From contig NZ_LVZK01000001.1 of the NCBI RefSeq assembly GCF_001652275.1, forward strand, positions 1,426,001 to 1,490,000: a stretch of 64,000 nt of DNA, read 5' to 3'. Every line of letters starts with the position of its first letter. The stretch's first letter is position 1. This document shows positions 17,003-26,530 of this stretch, one piece after another. Position numbers and translations under genes: made by a program. Source of the stretch: Peptidiphaga gingivicola (GTDB lineage Bacteria > Actinomycetota > Actinomycetes > Actinomycetales > Actinomycetaceae). The notes beneath the pieces are model-generated. The model was not told the origin of the DNA, searched no databases, and saw nothing but the letters and a program-made list of their open reading frames with translations.

Positions 17003-18661
17003 GTGGACGCACCCGTCGATCCGACCCAAACGGAGGCATGGGCGAAGCTTGCCAAGATCGCCTCCGTCTACACCCCTGATTTCCGGCGCGCATTTGCCGA
17101 AGACCCGCAGCGCGCCGAGCGCTACTCCCGCCGGGCCGCCGACCTTTTCGTCGACCTGTCGAAGGACTACCTGGACGAGGACGTCCTCGCCGCCCTGCTC
17201 GAACTTGCGGAGGAGACGGGCGTCGCCGCGCGTCGCGACGCCATGTACGCGGGCGAACACATCAACGTCACCGAGGACCGTGCGGTTCTCCACACCGCGC
17301 TGCGCAGGCCGGCAACCGACGAGCTGACGGTCGACGGCCAGAACGTGGTCGCCGACGTCCACGAGGTCCTCGAAAGGGTCTACGATCTCGCGAGGCGCGT
17401 GCGCTCGGGCGAATGGACGGGAGCCAGCGGCAAGCCGATCCGCACCGTCGTCAACGTGGGCATCGGCGGATCGGACCTCGGGCCCGTCATGGCCTACGAG
17501 GCGCTCAAACCGTACGTCAAGAAAGGCCTCGAGTGCCGTTTCATCTCCAACATCGACCCGACGGACGCGGGGGAAAAGCTCCGCGGCCTCGACCCTGAGA
17601 CCACCCTGTTCGTCATCGCCTCCAAGACCTTCACCACCCTGGAGACCCTCACGAATGCAAGGGCGTGCAGGGCGTGGTTGCTGGGCGGCCTCGCCGAGCG
17701 CGGGGTCGAGACGGAAGGCGCCGTCTCCAAGCATTTCGTCGCCGTGTCCACGAACCTGGAAAAGGTCGCCGAATTCGGCATCGATCCGGCAAACGCCTAC
17801 GGGTTCTGGAGCTGGGTCGGCGGGCGCTATTCGGTGGACTCGGCCGTCGGCACGTCGCTGGCCATCGCGATCGGGCCTGAGAACTTCGCCGACTTCCTGT
17901 CTGGTTTCAGGGCGATCGACGAGCACTTTGAGCAGGCTCCCGCAGCACAGAACGTCCCCCTGCTTATGGGGCTTCTCAACGTCTGGTACACCAACTTTTT
18001 CGGCGCGGCGACCCACGCCGTGCTGCCCTACTCCCAGTACCTCCACCGCTTCCCCGCCTATCTTCAGCAGCTGACGATGGAGTCGAACGGCAAGCGCGTT
18101 CGTTGGGACGGCAGCGACGTCACCACCGGAACGGGCGAGGTGTTCTGGGGCGAGGTCGGAACGAACGGCCAGCACGCCTTCTATCAGCTCATCCACCAGG
18201 GAACCCAGCTGATTCCGGCCGACTTCATCGCCTTTGCCACTCCGCGCCACGCGCTCTCCGACGAGGACGGGACGGATCAGCACGAGCTGTTCCTCGGCAA
18301 CTTCTTCGCCCAGACCAAGGCTCTCGCCTTCGGAAAGACGGCCGAGGAGGTCCGCGCCGAGGGCACGCCCGAGGCGATCGTGACCGCCCGCATCTTCCCG
18401 GGCAACAAGCCGACGACGTCGATCATGGCCCCCGAGCTCACGCCTTCGGTCCTCGGCCAGCTCATCGCGCTCTACGAGCACATCACCTTCGTGCAGGGCG
18501 CCGTCTGGGGGATCGACTCCTACGACCAGTGGGGCGTGGAGCTGGGCAAGCAGATGGCCAAGGATCTGGGCCCGGCCATTTCCGGCGACGCCGAAGCCCT
18601 CGCGGCTCAGGATTCCTCGACCGCGAGCCTCATCGACTACTATCGCGCCAATCGCAAGTGA
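17003..18661 (+). CDS. pgi: glucose-6-phosphate isomerase
   Basis: 552 residues, the normal length for the bacterial/eukaryotic-type enzyme. Diagnostic segments are [41 protein letters not shown] (sugar-phosphate site), [23 protein letters not shown] and [19 protein letters not shown]. It interconverts glucose-6-phosphate and fructose-6-phosphate in the cytosol. GTG 17003 has an AAAGGA site seven bases upstream. It is 118 bases after pulA on the same strand, so may share its transcript; it sits logically between debranching and the phosphofructokinase encoded at 6-8 kb. Confidence 0.95.
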   Translation: MDAPVDPTQTEAWAKLAKIASVYTPDFRRAFAEDPQRAERYSRRAADLFVDLSKDYLDEDVLAALLELAEETGVAARRDAMYAGEHINVTEDRAVLHTALRRPATDELTVDGQNVVADVHEVLERVYDLARRVRSGEWTGASGKPIRTVVNVGIGGSDLGPVMAYEALKPYVKKGLECRFISNIDPTDAGEKLRGLDPETTLFVIASKTFTTLETLTNARACRAWLLGGLAERGVETEGAVSKHFVAVSTNLEKVAEFGIDPANAYGFWSWVGGRYSVDSAVGTSLAIAIGPENFADFLSGFRAIDEHFEQAPAAQNVPLLMGLLNVWYTNFFGAATHAVLPYSQYLHRFPAYLQQLTMESNGKRVRWDGSDVTTGTGEVFWGEVGTNGQHAFYQLIHQGTQLIPADFIAFATPRHALSDEDGTDQHELFLGNFFAQTKALAFGKTAEEVRAEGTPEAIVTARIFPGNKPTTSIMAPELTPSVLGQLIALYEHITFVQGAVWGIDSYDQWGVELGKQMAKDLGPAISGDAEALAAQDSSTASLIDYYRANRK

Positions 18662-18672
18662 GACTCCGACGG

Positions 18673-18713
18673 GAGCCACCCCGCCGGGGACGGACTGGAC
18701 GCCGATGTGGCTC
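18673..18713 (+). terminator. possible terminator after pgi
   Basis: GAGCCAC (18673-18679) and GTGGCTC (18707-18713) pair over a long GC-rich loop that can fold further (CCCCGCCGGGG), followed by TTG. Weak because of the loop length. Confidence 0.35.
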
Positions 18714-18756
18714 TTGCCTGCTGCAATTGGAGCCAATCCGAACCGGAACGATTCGT

Positions 18757-18796
18757 CCCGATGCGAATTGACTCGACCCGATGCGCATTCATCCGG
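18757..18796. repeat. 20-bp degenerate tandem repeat downstream of pgi
   Basis: CCCGATGCGAATTGACTCGA (18757-18776) is followed by CCCGATGCGCATTCATCCGG (18777-18796). The first 13 bases match at 12 positions and the rest has drifted. Confidence 0.55.
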
Positions 18797-18807
18797 GCCA
18801 GGTTTGA

Positions 18808-18871
18808 TGTGCGCGCCGCCTTCTCGCCCAACGGGGCAGCCCTTTCACCCGTAGAGACGGCGGCGCGCACA
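18808..18871. repeat. 13-bp perfect inverted repeat with 38-base spacer
   Basis: TGTGCGCGCCGCC (18808-18820) and GGCGGCGCGCACA (18859-18871) are exact reverse complements. The spacer has no T-run and the arms are too far apart for a standard terminator. It marks the point where composition begins to fall into the AT-rich stretch before the next WXG100-like gene. It may be a dispersed intergenic element, an mRNA structure or a scar. Confidence 0.7.
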
Positions 18872-19385
18872 TAGGTGGCGGCTGGGCAAAAGCGCCGCCT
18901 TGTCACCGGCATTCTAGTTGTGCCCTTGACGCCGTAGGCCAAGCGACTTGTTAGTTTTCGGTTCGACGGCCGTTGGATCGTTCCCTCTATTTCGTCAGTC
19001 CGGCGTTCCGTCGGTTCATACACCCAACAATCTATTCTTCCAATTTTAGTGTTATAAAACCTATATCCTTTCATTTTAATGTCTTAGTTTTCTGTTATAT
19101 AGGTTCTCTTGTTTTCCAAAGACGTTTAAGCGGTTTGCGCTTGATATGAGATCTTTATGTTTATAGACTGATTTAGTTTTCAGACTGGGGAGATCTGCAC
19201 CCGTTTCCTCCTCGAAATTGATGGATTGTTCTTTACGCTTTGACTATTATTGAGGTAAGTCAATAGCCGTGAAATCGCGGAAGCCGCACTCATTGACGGT
19301 GCGGTTGCGGCAGCCGAGGGTTTCGACGCTTCGGGCCTTCGGGCCTTGTGGCAAGGCACATGAAAGAGCAAGGCAGGGGGAATCC
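18872..19385. other. AT-rich non-coding stretch before the second WXG100-like gene
   Basis: From about 18990 the sequence becomes AT-rich (runs such as ATTTTAGTGTTATAAAACC and TTTTCTGTTATATAGG) until about 19270. No convincing gene was found on either strand. The longest reverse-strand frame overlaps pgi and has no recognisable content. The composition resembles the island at 8.6-10.2 kb, so the region may be a related insertion with its promoter inside. Confidence 0.5.
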
Positions 19386-19748
19386 GTGGGGATCTTCTAT
19401 CTCGACAGAGACGGCTTCGATGCGCAATTGAATCTCTTGGTGTCCGCGGGGGACAACTTCGACAGCGCTAAAAACAAGTTCTATGACGGTGTCAGAGAAT
19501 CGAGTGAAATCTGGTCAGAGCTTAACGAGCTCGACCAATTTGGACTGCCCCTTCGGGATACGGTGGCGAGCATTGATGATCGACTGGGGCAGATATCGTC
19601 GCGGTATAAGGGGGTCGTTTCTGACCTTCGACAAGCCGTGCAGAATTTTGAGGGAATCGACGAGGGTGAAAGGACGGCTTACATGACGAAGCTGAATGGG
19701 CTGACCGATAAGTTCGCCTACAATTCTACGAACACGCCGGAAAGATAG
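19386..19748 (+). CDS. WXG100-like small helical protein
   Basis: 120 residues from GTG 19386, preceded by AGGGGGA. The protein is predicted almost wholly helical with a central break (QLNLLVSAGDNFDSAKNKFYDG, then DQFGLPLRDTVASIDDRLGQISSRY, then FEGIDEGER). This is the length and helix-turn-helix outline of WXG100/ESX-type proteins, but no canonical WXG triplet is present (IWSELNEL is the nearest). It precedes the 694-residue low-complexity protein by 339 bases on the same strand. A type VII-secreted partner of that protein is my best guess; no secretion machinery genes are in the window. Confidence 0.5.
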   Translation: MGIFYLDRDGFDAQLNLLVSAGDNFDSAKNKFYDGVRESSEIWSELNELDQFGLPLRDTVASIDDRLGQISSRYKGVVSDLRQAVQNFEGIDEGERTAYMTKLNGLTDKFAYNSTNTPER

Positions 19749-19940
19749 GGTTTCGACTTAGCCTCAAGGTCTTTGACTGAAAACATAGCTTTTGGATTAA
19801 AGGCGGGACGCCTGGCTGAAGATGGGAGTCGGCCGTGCCGCTTATGCCGTTTTCGGCGTCGTCGAACCGACGATCATTCCGACCGTTTGCGAGCATACAC
19901 CAATATATGAAAATTCATAGACGTTTAGAGTGCGTAGAGA

Positions 19941-19997
19941 ACCTAGAAACACGGAAACAACCTAAAAACACAGAGACAACCTAGAAACACATAGAAA
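19941..19997. repeat. three-copy 19-bp tandem repeat
   Basis: Units at 19941-19959, 19960-19978 and 19979-19997, each starting ACCTA(G/A)AAACAC and continuing (G/A)(G/A/T).A(A/G)A. Copies 1 and 2 differ at three positions. It lies in the 19749-20087 gap, in which I see no gene. Confidence 0.8.
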
Positions 19998-20087
19998 ATT
20001 TACCGGATGCCGACGTCGATTCGAACGATGGCGACGGCAAGGCCGACGTCGGCAGGACGGAGGCCCGCTAAAACGAAAGGAGGAGTC

Positions 20088-22172
20088 GTGGCGACTCCCA
20101 ATGCCGACAGGCTTCGTGGAATTGGACAGTGGGATCCAAGCGCCAACGACGCGACGAGCGACGTTCTGGGCGCAATCAAGACAGAGCTCGATTCTGTGGC
20201 CGATTTGACCGAATCGGTCGCGACAAATCTGGGGTCGGCGATAAAAGGCTCCACCGCTGGGGCGGTGACGGCCAGCTTGGACGCCCTCGGCAAGAAAGTG
20301 CGTCGGCATTCCGAGGACATCGGGGTCATCGTGGAGGCGCGAAAAGAAGCTTTGGACGCCGGGCGAGAGGCGCAAAACAAGAACATAGAGATTCAACAGG
20401 AGCTGGCGGAGGCCCAGGCCCGGTACGATTCCGTCGTCAAAAAGGAACCGTACCTCCAAGCGGAAATGCGCGCCCTGCGGACGCTCGACGCGGATCATGC
20501 CAAGGCAGAGAATCAGGCGATCACCGCACTGAGCACTCTGCGAGAGCGGACGGCGGCGGCGATCCAGCGCATTCCGGCTCTCGGAGGCGAGGAAACAGGA
20601 TCTTCCAACGGGGACGAACCCGGCAGGCGCCGTTCTGGCGACCGTCAGTCTTCCGGCGGCAGCGATTCTCGCCGCCGTTCGGGCAACGGCGGCACGGGCG
20701 GCGACGGCTCCGGCAACGGGCAAAATGGTTCGGGCGCGGGCGGCCCAGGCTCTGGCGACGCCGGGGCTTCGGGCGGCTCCGCCTCCGTTCCGATTCGTTC
20801 GGCGACGAGATGGTCGGCAACGATCCCCGACCCTTCCGCCGGAAGCTCAGGAAGCGTCTCGCCCGGCGGCGACGGCGGCCCGACGTTGCAGAGATCGCAT
20901 TTCACGGTCCATCAGACCGGCGATGTTTCCCAGGGGGCGGTGCGCCCTTCGATCCTGCATTCGTCCTCCGTGCACAATCCGGCTGCGGCCGCCGCGGCAG
21001 CGACGGGAGGCGCCGTCGCCGGGTACAAGGCCTATCAGGCGGTTCGCTCGGCGCGTGCAGCAAGCCGGTCGGAGGCGGCAGTGCGGGCGAACGGCACGGC
21101 TGCGCAGGGCGCCAGAATGACTCGCGGTGCGACGACGGCCGCGCGCGAGGCTTCGGCGACGACGGCGAAGGGCGCTGCGGCGAAGGGCGCTTTGGCCCGG
21201 GGCGGCGCGTCGGGAATCGCCCGTCCCGCCGCAACCTCCGCACGCAGCGGCGGGATAGTTCGGGGAGCGACGACGGCGCAGCGCGCGGTCTCCCAGACGC
21301 CCGCTCGCAGTTCGGGCATCGTCAAGGGTGCGACGACGGCTTCGCGTGCAAGCGTTCCGAATGCGCCCCAAGGAACCTCCGGGGGAGCTGGACGTCCAGG
21401 GGCAGGTTCGAAGGCTGCGAGAAGCGGCGTCCGCGCCTTGACGGCCCGCGGCGCGCAGGCCGGGGCCGGCGCATCGTCCTCGGCGCGCGGACGCAATTCG
21501 GGCCGCAGCGGCAATGTGGCGCGTGGAGCCGCGGCCTCCCGTGGAAACGGTTCGGCCGGTTCGGTTCGTACGGCCGGCCCGGTTCGCGGAGCCGGGGCGG
21601 CACGCGGAGGGACGGGCCTAGCCGGGGCGGCACGCGGAACGGGAGCGTCGGCGAAGAACGCGGCGGCTCAACGCGCGGGAATCGCTGGAGCGCGTGGGGC
21701 AGGCAGCGCCCGTGGGAACCAGGCAGGTCCGCGCGCTTCGACGGGCGCACAGGGCGCAAGCTCCGCGCGCCCGGCTGCGTCCGGACTGAAAAACGGAACG
21801 TTCAAGCAAGGTGTTTCGCCACGGCTCGCGGGGTCGGTTGGAAAGGGCGGCATCGTCTGGCGGTCTGCCCCCGACGCAGCGCCAGCGTCCGCGACGACAA
21901 GGGCGGTCGCCGGATTGGCTGCAGGAAGAAGGCGGAACGGCGAGAAGGAGGCTCGGCGGCTCCCAGAAGGGCTCAGCCAGGCCTCCGACTACGAGCAAGG
22001 CAAGGAAGTCACCTTCCTGGAGGCCGGAACCTGGCAGTGCGGCGAGGCAGCGGCCTGGCAGCAGGACAAGGCGGTGCCGCCGAAGACCGGCGAGGCGGCG
22101 GCCTGGCAGCAAGGTCAGACCGCGTTGCCGCAGAACAAGGGGACTCAGCACAACGGCGCGGGAAATTTCTAG
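20088..22172 (+). CDS. large Arg/Ala/Gly-rich protein with helical WXG/LXG-like N-terminus
   Basis: 694 residues from GTG 20088, behind a near-perfect AAAGGAGGAG site. Residues 1-165 are helical with coiled-coil character (DVLGAIKTELDSVADLTESV, AQARYDSVVKKEPYLQAEM), like N-terminal targeting parts of type VII polymorphic proteins. Residues about 166-235 are a Ser/Gly/Asp/Arg linker and about 300-320 a short Ala-rich hydrophobic segment (GGAVAGYKAYQAV). Residues about 325-590 are very basic low complexity, with repeated RGAT, ARG and GAA words and almost no acidic residues. The C-terminus carries two GEAAAWQQ repeats. No toxin domain or protease motif is visible. The basic part could bind nucleic acid or cell-wall polyanions. 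Not recognised; function unknown. Confidence 0.6.
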   Translation: MATPNADRLRGIGQWDPSANDATSDVLGAIKTELDSVADLTESVATNLGSAIKGSTAGAVTASLDALGKKVRRHSEDIGVIVEARKEALDAGREAQNKNIEIQQELAEAQARYDSVVKKEPYLQAEMRALRTLDADHAKAENQAITALSTLRERTAAAIQRIPALGGEETGSSNGDEPGRRRSGDRQSSGGSDSRRRSGNGGTGGDGSGNGQNGSGAGGPGSGDAGASGGSASVPIRSATRWSATIPDPSAGSSGSVSPGGDGGPTLQRSHFTVHQTGDVSQGAVRPSILHSSSVHNPAAAAAAATGGAVAGYKAYQAVRSARAASRSEAAVRANGTAAQGARMTRGATTAAREASATTAKGAAAKGALARGGASGIARPAATSARSGGIVRGATTAQRAVSQTPARSSGIVKGATTASRASVPNAPQGTSGGAGRPGAGSKAARSGVRALTARGAQAGAGASSSARGRNSGRSGNVARGAAASRGNGSAGSVRTAGPVRGAGAARGGTGLAGAARGTGASAKNAAAQRAGIAGARGAGSARGNQAGPRASTGAQGASSARPAASGLKNGTFKQGVSPRLAGSVGKGGIVWRSAPDAAPASATTRAVAGLAAGRRRNGEKEARRLPEGLSQASDYEQGKEVTFLEAGTWQCGEAAAWQQDKAVPPKTGEAAAWQQGQTALPQNKGTQHNGAGNF

Positions 22173-22187
22173 GCCCAAGGGACCTGA

Positions 22188-23320
<1,133 letters not shown>

Positions 23321-23339
23321 CGACCTTGAGGCCATCGTC

Positions 23340-23370
23340 GGCCTCCTCCTTCGGGAGGAGGCCTTCCTTT
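23340..23370 (+). terminator. rho-independent terminator of mdh
   Basis: GGCCTCCTCC (23340-23349), tetraloop TTCG, GGAGGAGGCC (23354-23363), then TTCCTTTT. A perfect 10-bp stem with the stable UUCG loop and a T-rich tail. Confidence 0.9.
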
Positions 23371-23375
23371 TGGTC

Positions 23376-23432
23376 GGGTGAGCTGAAACGAATTGGGTGC
23401 GCTGGAACGGATCAGGCGAGCTGAAACGAAAA
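23376..23432. repeat. three-copy 19-bp tandem repeat after the mdh terminator
   Basis: Units at 23376-23394, 23395-23413 and 23414-23432 share the pattern (G/A)GG(T/C)G(A/C)GCTG(A/G)AACG(A/G)A. The rest of the gap to 23819 holds no gene that I can support. It becomes AT-rich near 23660-23750 with repeated GTAGATTA words, probably the promoter region of birA. Confidence 0.75.
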
Positions 23433-23819
23433 CGCGGCAATGAATAAGGCGCGGGGGCACTTCGAATCGACCGCTCCGCGAGCGGTTCTGCCCAGGCCCG
23501 AAGACCTCCGCCCGTTGTAGGTTGACGAGGATCACAATGGGAGAAGTTTCCTGCGCCGTCTGCACCGCCGATTCTCCGATTTGGCAATGGCATCCGTAGT
23601 GAATCCGCTGCACACCGCCCCGTCAAGTCGTGCGCTCTGGGCGTAGAGGCGGCGCGTTTGTCGATTATGGAAGCCGTGTTTGTAGATTATGATTGATACA
23701 CCACACTCAACGATTGGGATTATCGAGTACTTTAAGGTAGATTACTGCTTCGTAAGTGTTGGCTCCGAGGGATTGCCTCGCGGATCGCGCCCGCGAGGGC
23801 GGAAAGATGGGAGTGTTAC

Positions 23820-24722
23820 TTGTCCAAAGAGCGTGTGGACAGTGCGGGAGAGCGTCTAGGCGAGGCGGGGCAGGCCCAGGCACATGTCGTTGGCCAGGCT
23901 CGTTTTCCGCTGACGGGAATGCAGTCGCCTATCGTTCTCCATACAGAGCTCACAGGTTCGACGCAGGACGACCTCGCCGATTTGTGGTGCGAGGGCTCGG
24001 TTCCCGCGGGAGCCGTCATGATCGCCGACAACATGACGGCGGCCCGCGGAAGAGTCGGACGCCCATGGTTTACGCGAGCGGGGAAGTCCCTGCTCGTTTC
24101 CGTTCTTCTGGAGTTCGACGAATCGATCGCCGACTGTCTGGCATGGGTGACGCTCGCGGGCGCAATGGCCGCGCTCGAATCGGTTCGGCGGCACTGTGCG
24201 CAAGAAGGCGCCCCCGATGTGGCGATCAGCTGGCCCAACGACGTCGTCGCCCTCACGCCCGCGGGGCCGCGAAAGCTCGGCGGGCTTCTGGGCGAAGTCT
24301 GCGGCAGGCGCGACGGCAAGATCGCGTGCATCCTCGGATGGGGCTTGAACCTCTCGCTCGAGGCCGACGAGCTGCCGACGCCCACGGCCGCCTCCCTTTT
24401 GACTTCCGGCCTGAAAACAGCCGGGCGTGACGAACTCATCGCCACGTACCTCGAAGGCCTGCGCGCCCGGCTCGACGCATTGGTCGACGCCGGCGACCCG
24501 CAGGCTGCGGGCCTCGTCGACGAGGCCAACGCCGTCACGGAAACGCTCCGGCCGGGCGTCGTCGTGGGCCGCCCGCGCCTTGAACCGCTTGTGGGCGACG
24601 GCATTCGCGTCCTTCCGGACGCATCCCTTGAAATCCTGACGAGGAACGGCCTCGAAGCGGTCACCTCTGGCGAAGTCTCTCTGCTGGGCATGCAGCCCCG
24701 CGCGGAAGGAGAAGCACGTTGA
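23820..24722 (+). CDS. birA: biotin--[acetyl-CoA-carboxylase] ligase
   Basis: 300 residues from TTG 23820 (GATGGGAG upstream). Biotin protein ligase motifs are present: ADNMTAARGRVGRPW (the biotinyl-AMP loop, GRGRxGR-like), WPNDVV, RKLGGLLGEV and a C-terminal SH3-like domain (GVVVGRPRLEPLVGDG). There is no N-terminal winged helix, so it is a monofunctional ligase rather than a BirA-type repressor. It would biotinylate the BCCP lysine of the carboxylase encoded by the next gene, with which it overlaps by four bases (TTGA). The first about 35 residues are non-conserved, so a later start is possible. Confidence 0.88.
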   Translation: MSKERVDSAGERLGEAGQAQAHVVGQARFPLTGMQSPIVLHTELTGSTQDDLADLWCEGSVPAGAVMIADNMTAARGRVGRPWFTRAGKSLLVSVLLEFDESIADCLAWVTLAGAMAALESVRRHCAQEGAPDVAISWPNDVVALTPAGPRKLGGLLGEVCGRRDGKIACILGWGLNLSLEADELPTPTAASLLTSGLKTAGRDELIATYLEGLRARLDALVDAGDPQAAGLVDEANAVTETLRPGVVVGRPRLEPLVGDGIRVLPDASLEILTRNGLEAVTSGEVSLLGMQPRAEGEAR

Positions 24723-26530
24723 TTAACCGCGTCCTCATCGCGAATCGCTCGGAGATCGCGCTGCGAGTGATCCGAACGGCGCGCGACATGGGTGTCAAGT
24801 CCATCGCCGTGTACTCGGATTCGGATCGCGACGCCCAGTTCGTCCGGGAAGCCGACGAAGCGTATGCGCTGGTCGGAACCGCCTACGCGGAGACGTATAT
24901 GAACGCCGAAAGGCTGCTGGAGATCGCGCGCAAAGCCGAGGCCGACGCCGTCCATCCTGGCTACGGCTTCCTTTCCGAGGTCCCAGAGTTCGCGCGGGCG
25001 GTGCTGGAGGCCGGCATGGCGTGGATCGGCCCGTCGCCGGAGGTACTTGACGCCCTGGGGGACAAGATCAAGGCTCGCCGCCTTGCCGAATCTGTGAACG
25101 TCAGCCCGGTGGCAGGGCTGTCGGACCCCGTCACGGGCCGCGACGTCGTCGACGCCTTCGTCGCCGAAAACGGCTTCCCCATCGTGACGAAGAAGGCCGA
25201 CGGCGGGGGAGGCCGCGGCATCACGGTGATGGAATCCGACTCCGACCTCGACGTCTTCTTCACCGCCCACGGGCACCACGCAGAAGGCTTCTTCGTCGAG
25301 CGCTTCATCCGCACGGCGCGGCACGTCGAAACCCAGTGTGCCCGCGACTCCTTCGGCAACTTCGCGGTCGTCTCCACCCGAGACTGCTCCGTGCAGCGCA
25401 GAAACCAGAAGCTCATCGAGGAGGCGCCCGCGCCCGCGCTGCCCCGGGGCGTCGAAGAGACCCTCGTCGATTGGTCTCACAGACTGTTCGACGCCGTCGG
25501 ATACGAGGGGCTGGGCACCTGCGAGTTCCTCGTCGAAGCCGACGGCCGTGTTAACTTTCTTGAGGTCAACCCGCGATTGCAGGTCGAGCACACCGTCTCC
25601 GAAGAAGTGACGGGCCTCGATCTGGTCGAGCAACAGATTCGCATCGCAGCGGGGAAGCGGCTCGCCGAGGTTCCCTCGCCGCGTGCTCACTCTTTCGAGT
25701 TCCGCATCACCTGCGAAGACCCCGCCTCGGGAATGATTCCCTCCACGGGCACCGTTTCGCGACTGCGCTGGCCGCTGGGCCACGGCGTGCGCATCGAGTC
25801 GGGAATCAACGAGGGCGACGTCGTCACGTCTGATTTCGATCCGATGCTCGCAAAGCTCATCGTCACGGCGCCCACGCGCGAGGCCGCGATCGCCCGCTCG
25901 CGCAGGGCCCTGGCGGAACTGGAGATCAAAGGGGTGGCGACGCCGGCGTCGATGTATTCGGCCGTGATCTCCCTCGACGAGTTCAGCCCGGCGCCGCCGT
26001 CGACGCGCTGGTTCGAAGACGTCGTCTTGCCCAAACTGGCGGATCCCGCGGAGGCCTCCTCCTTGGGCGTGGCCCCCGCGTCGTCGGTGAGCGCCACTCC
26101 CGCATCGACCGCAGCCGAGGAGAGGGCGACCTTCGTGGTGGAGCTTGACGGGCGCCGGATGGAGCTGACCGTCCCGCGCACGATGTTCGCCACGACGGTC
26201 GGAACGTCGCGCCACCGGGGCTTCCAGCCCCTTCGCGGAGGCGCCCGCGCACGGAACGATGCGAAATCCGGCGAACTCGTCGATCCGACGGGGATGGTCA
26301 ACTCCCAGATCCAGGCGATCGTCGTCCGCGTGTGCGTCGACAGCGGGCAGCGGGTCTCCCGCGGCGACCTGCTCGTCGTGCTCGAATCCATGAAGATGGA
26401 GAGCTACGTCCACGCTCCCTACGACGGCAAAGTGACGGACATCGCCGTCGAGGCAGGCCAAAACGTGTCCGCTTATCAACCCCTCGTGCGAGTCGTGCGC
26501 AACGAGGACGAGACCACCGAGGAGAAATGA
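24719..26530 (+). CDS. acyl-CoA carboxylase alpha chain (biotin carboxylase + BCCP)
   Basis: 603 residues. Biotin carboxylase N-domain (RVLIANRSEIALRVIRTARD), ATP-grasp region (KKADGGGGRGITVM, FLEVNPRLQVEHTVSEEVTG) and C-domain, a linker (about 440-520), then a biotinyl domain with the acceptor Lys559 in VLESMKMES. This fused layout is the actinobacterial AccA/BccA type that serves acetyl- and propionyl-CoA carboxylases. The TTG start 24719 overlaps the birA stop; an AAGGAG site precedes it. Its own stop overlaps the beta-chain start, so the ligase, alpha and beta chains form a coupled unit supplying malonyl-CoA to the FAS-I downstream. Confidence 0.93.
   Translation: MINRVLIANRSEIALRVIRTARDMGVKSIAVYSDSDRDAQFVREADEAYALVGTAYAETYMNAERLLEIARKAEADAVHPGYGFLSEVPEFARAVLEAGMAWIGPSPEVLDALGDKIKARRLAESVNVSPVAGLSDPVTGRDVVDAFVAENGFPIVTKKADGGGGRGITVMESDSDLDVFFTAHGHHAEGFFVERFIRTARHVETQCARDSFGNFAVVSTRDCSVQRRNQKLIEEAPAPALPRGVEETLVDWSHRLFDAVGYEGLGTCEFLVEADGRVNFLEVNPRLQVEHTVSEEVTGLDLVEQQIRIAAGKRLAEVPSPRAHSFEFRITCEDPASGMIPSTGTVSRLRWPLGHGVRIESGINEGDVVTSDFDPMLAKLIVTAPTREAAIARSRRALAELEIKGVATPASMYSAVISLDEFSPAPPSTRWFEDVVLPKLADPAEASSLGVAPASSVSATPASTAAEERATFVVELDGRRMELTVPRTMFATTVGTSRHRGFQPLRGGARARNDAKSGELVDPTGMVNSQIQAIVVRVCVDSGQRVSRGDLLVVLESMKMESYVHAPYDGKVTDIAVEAGQNVSAYQPLVRVVRNEDETTEEK

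Noticed and set aside
18640-19074. 144-residue reverse-strand frame after pgi
   Set aside because: It overlaps the pgi end, crosses the inverted repeat and tandem repeats, and has no ribosome site or recognisable domain.
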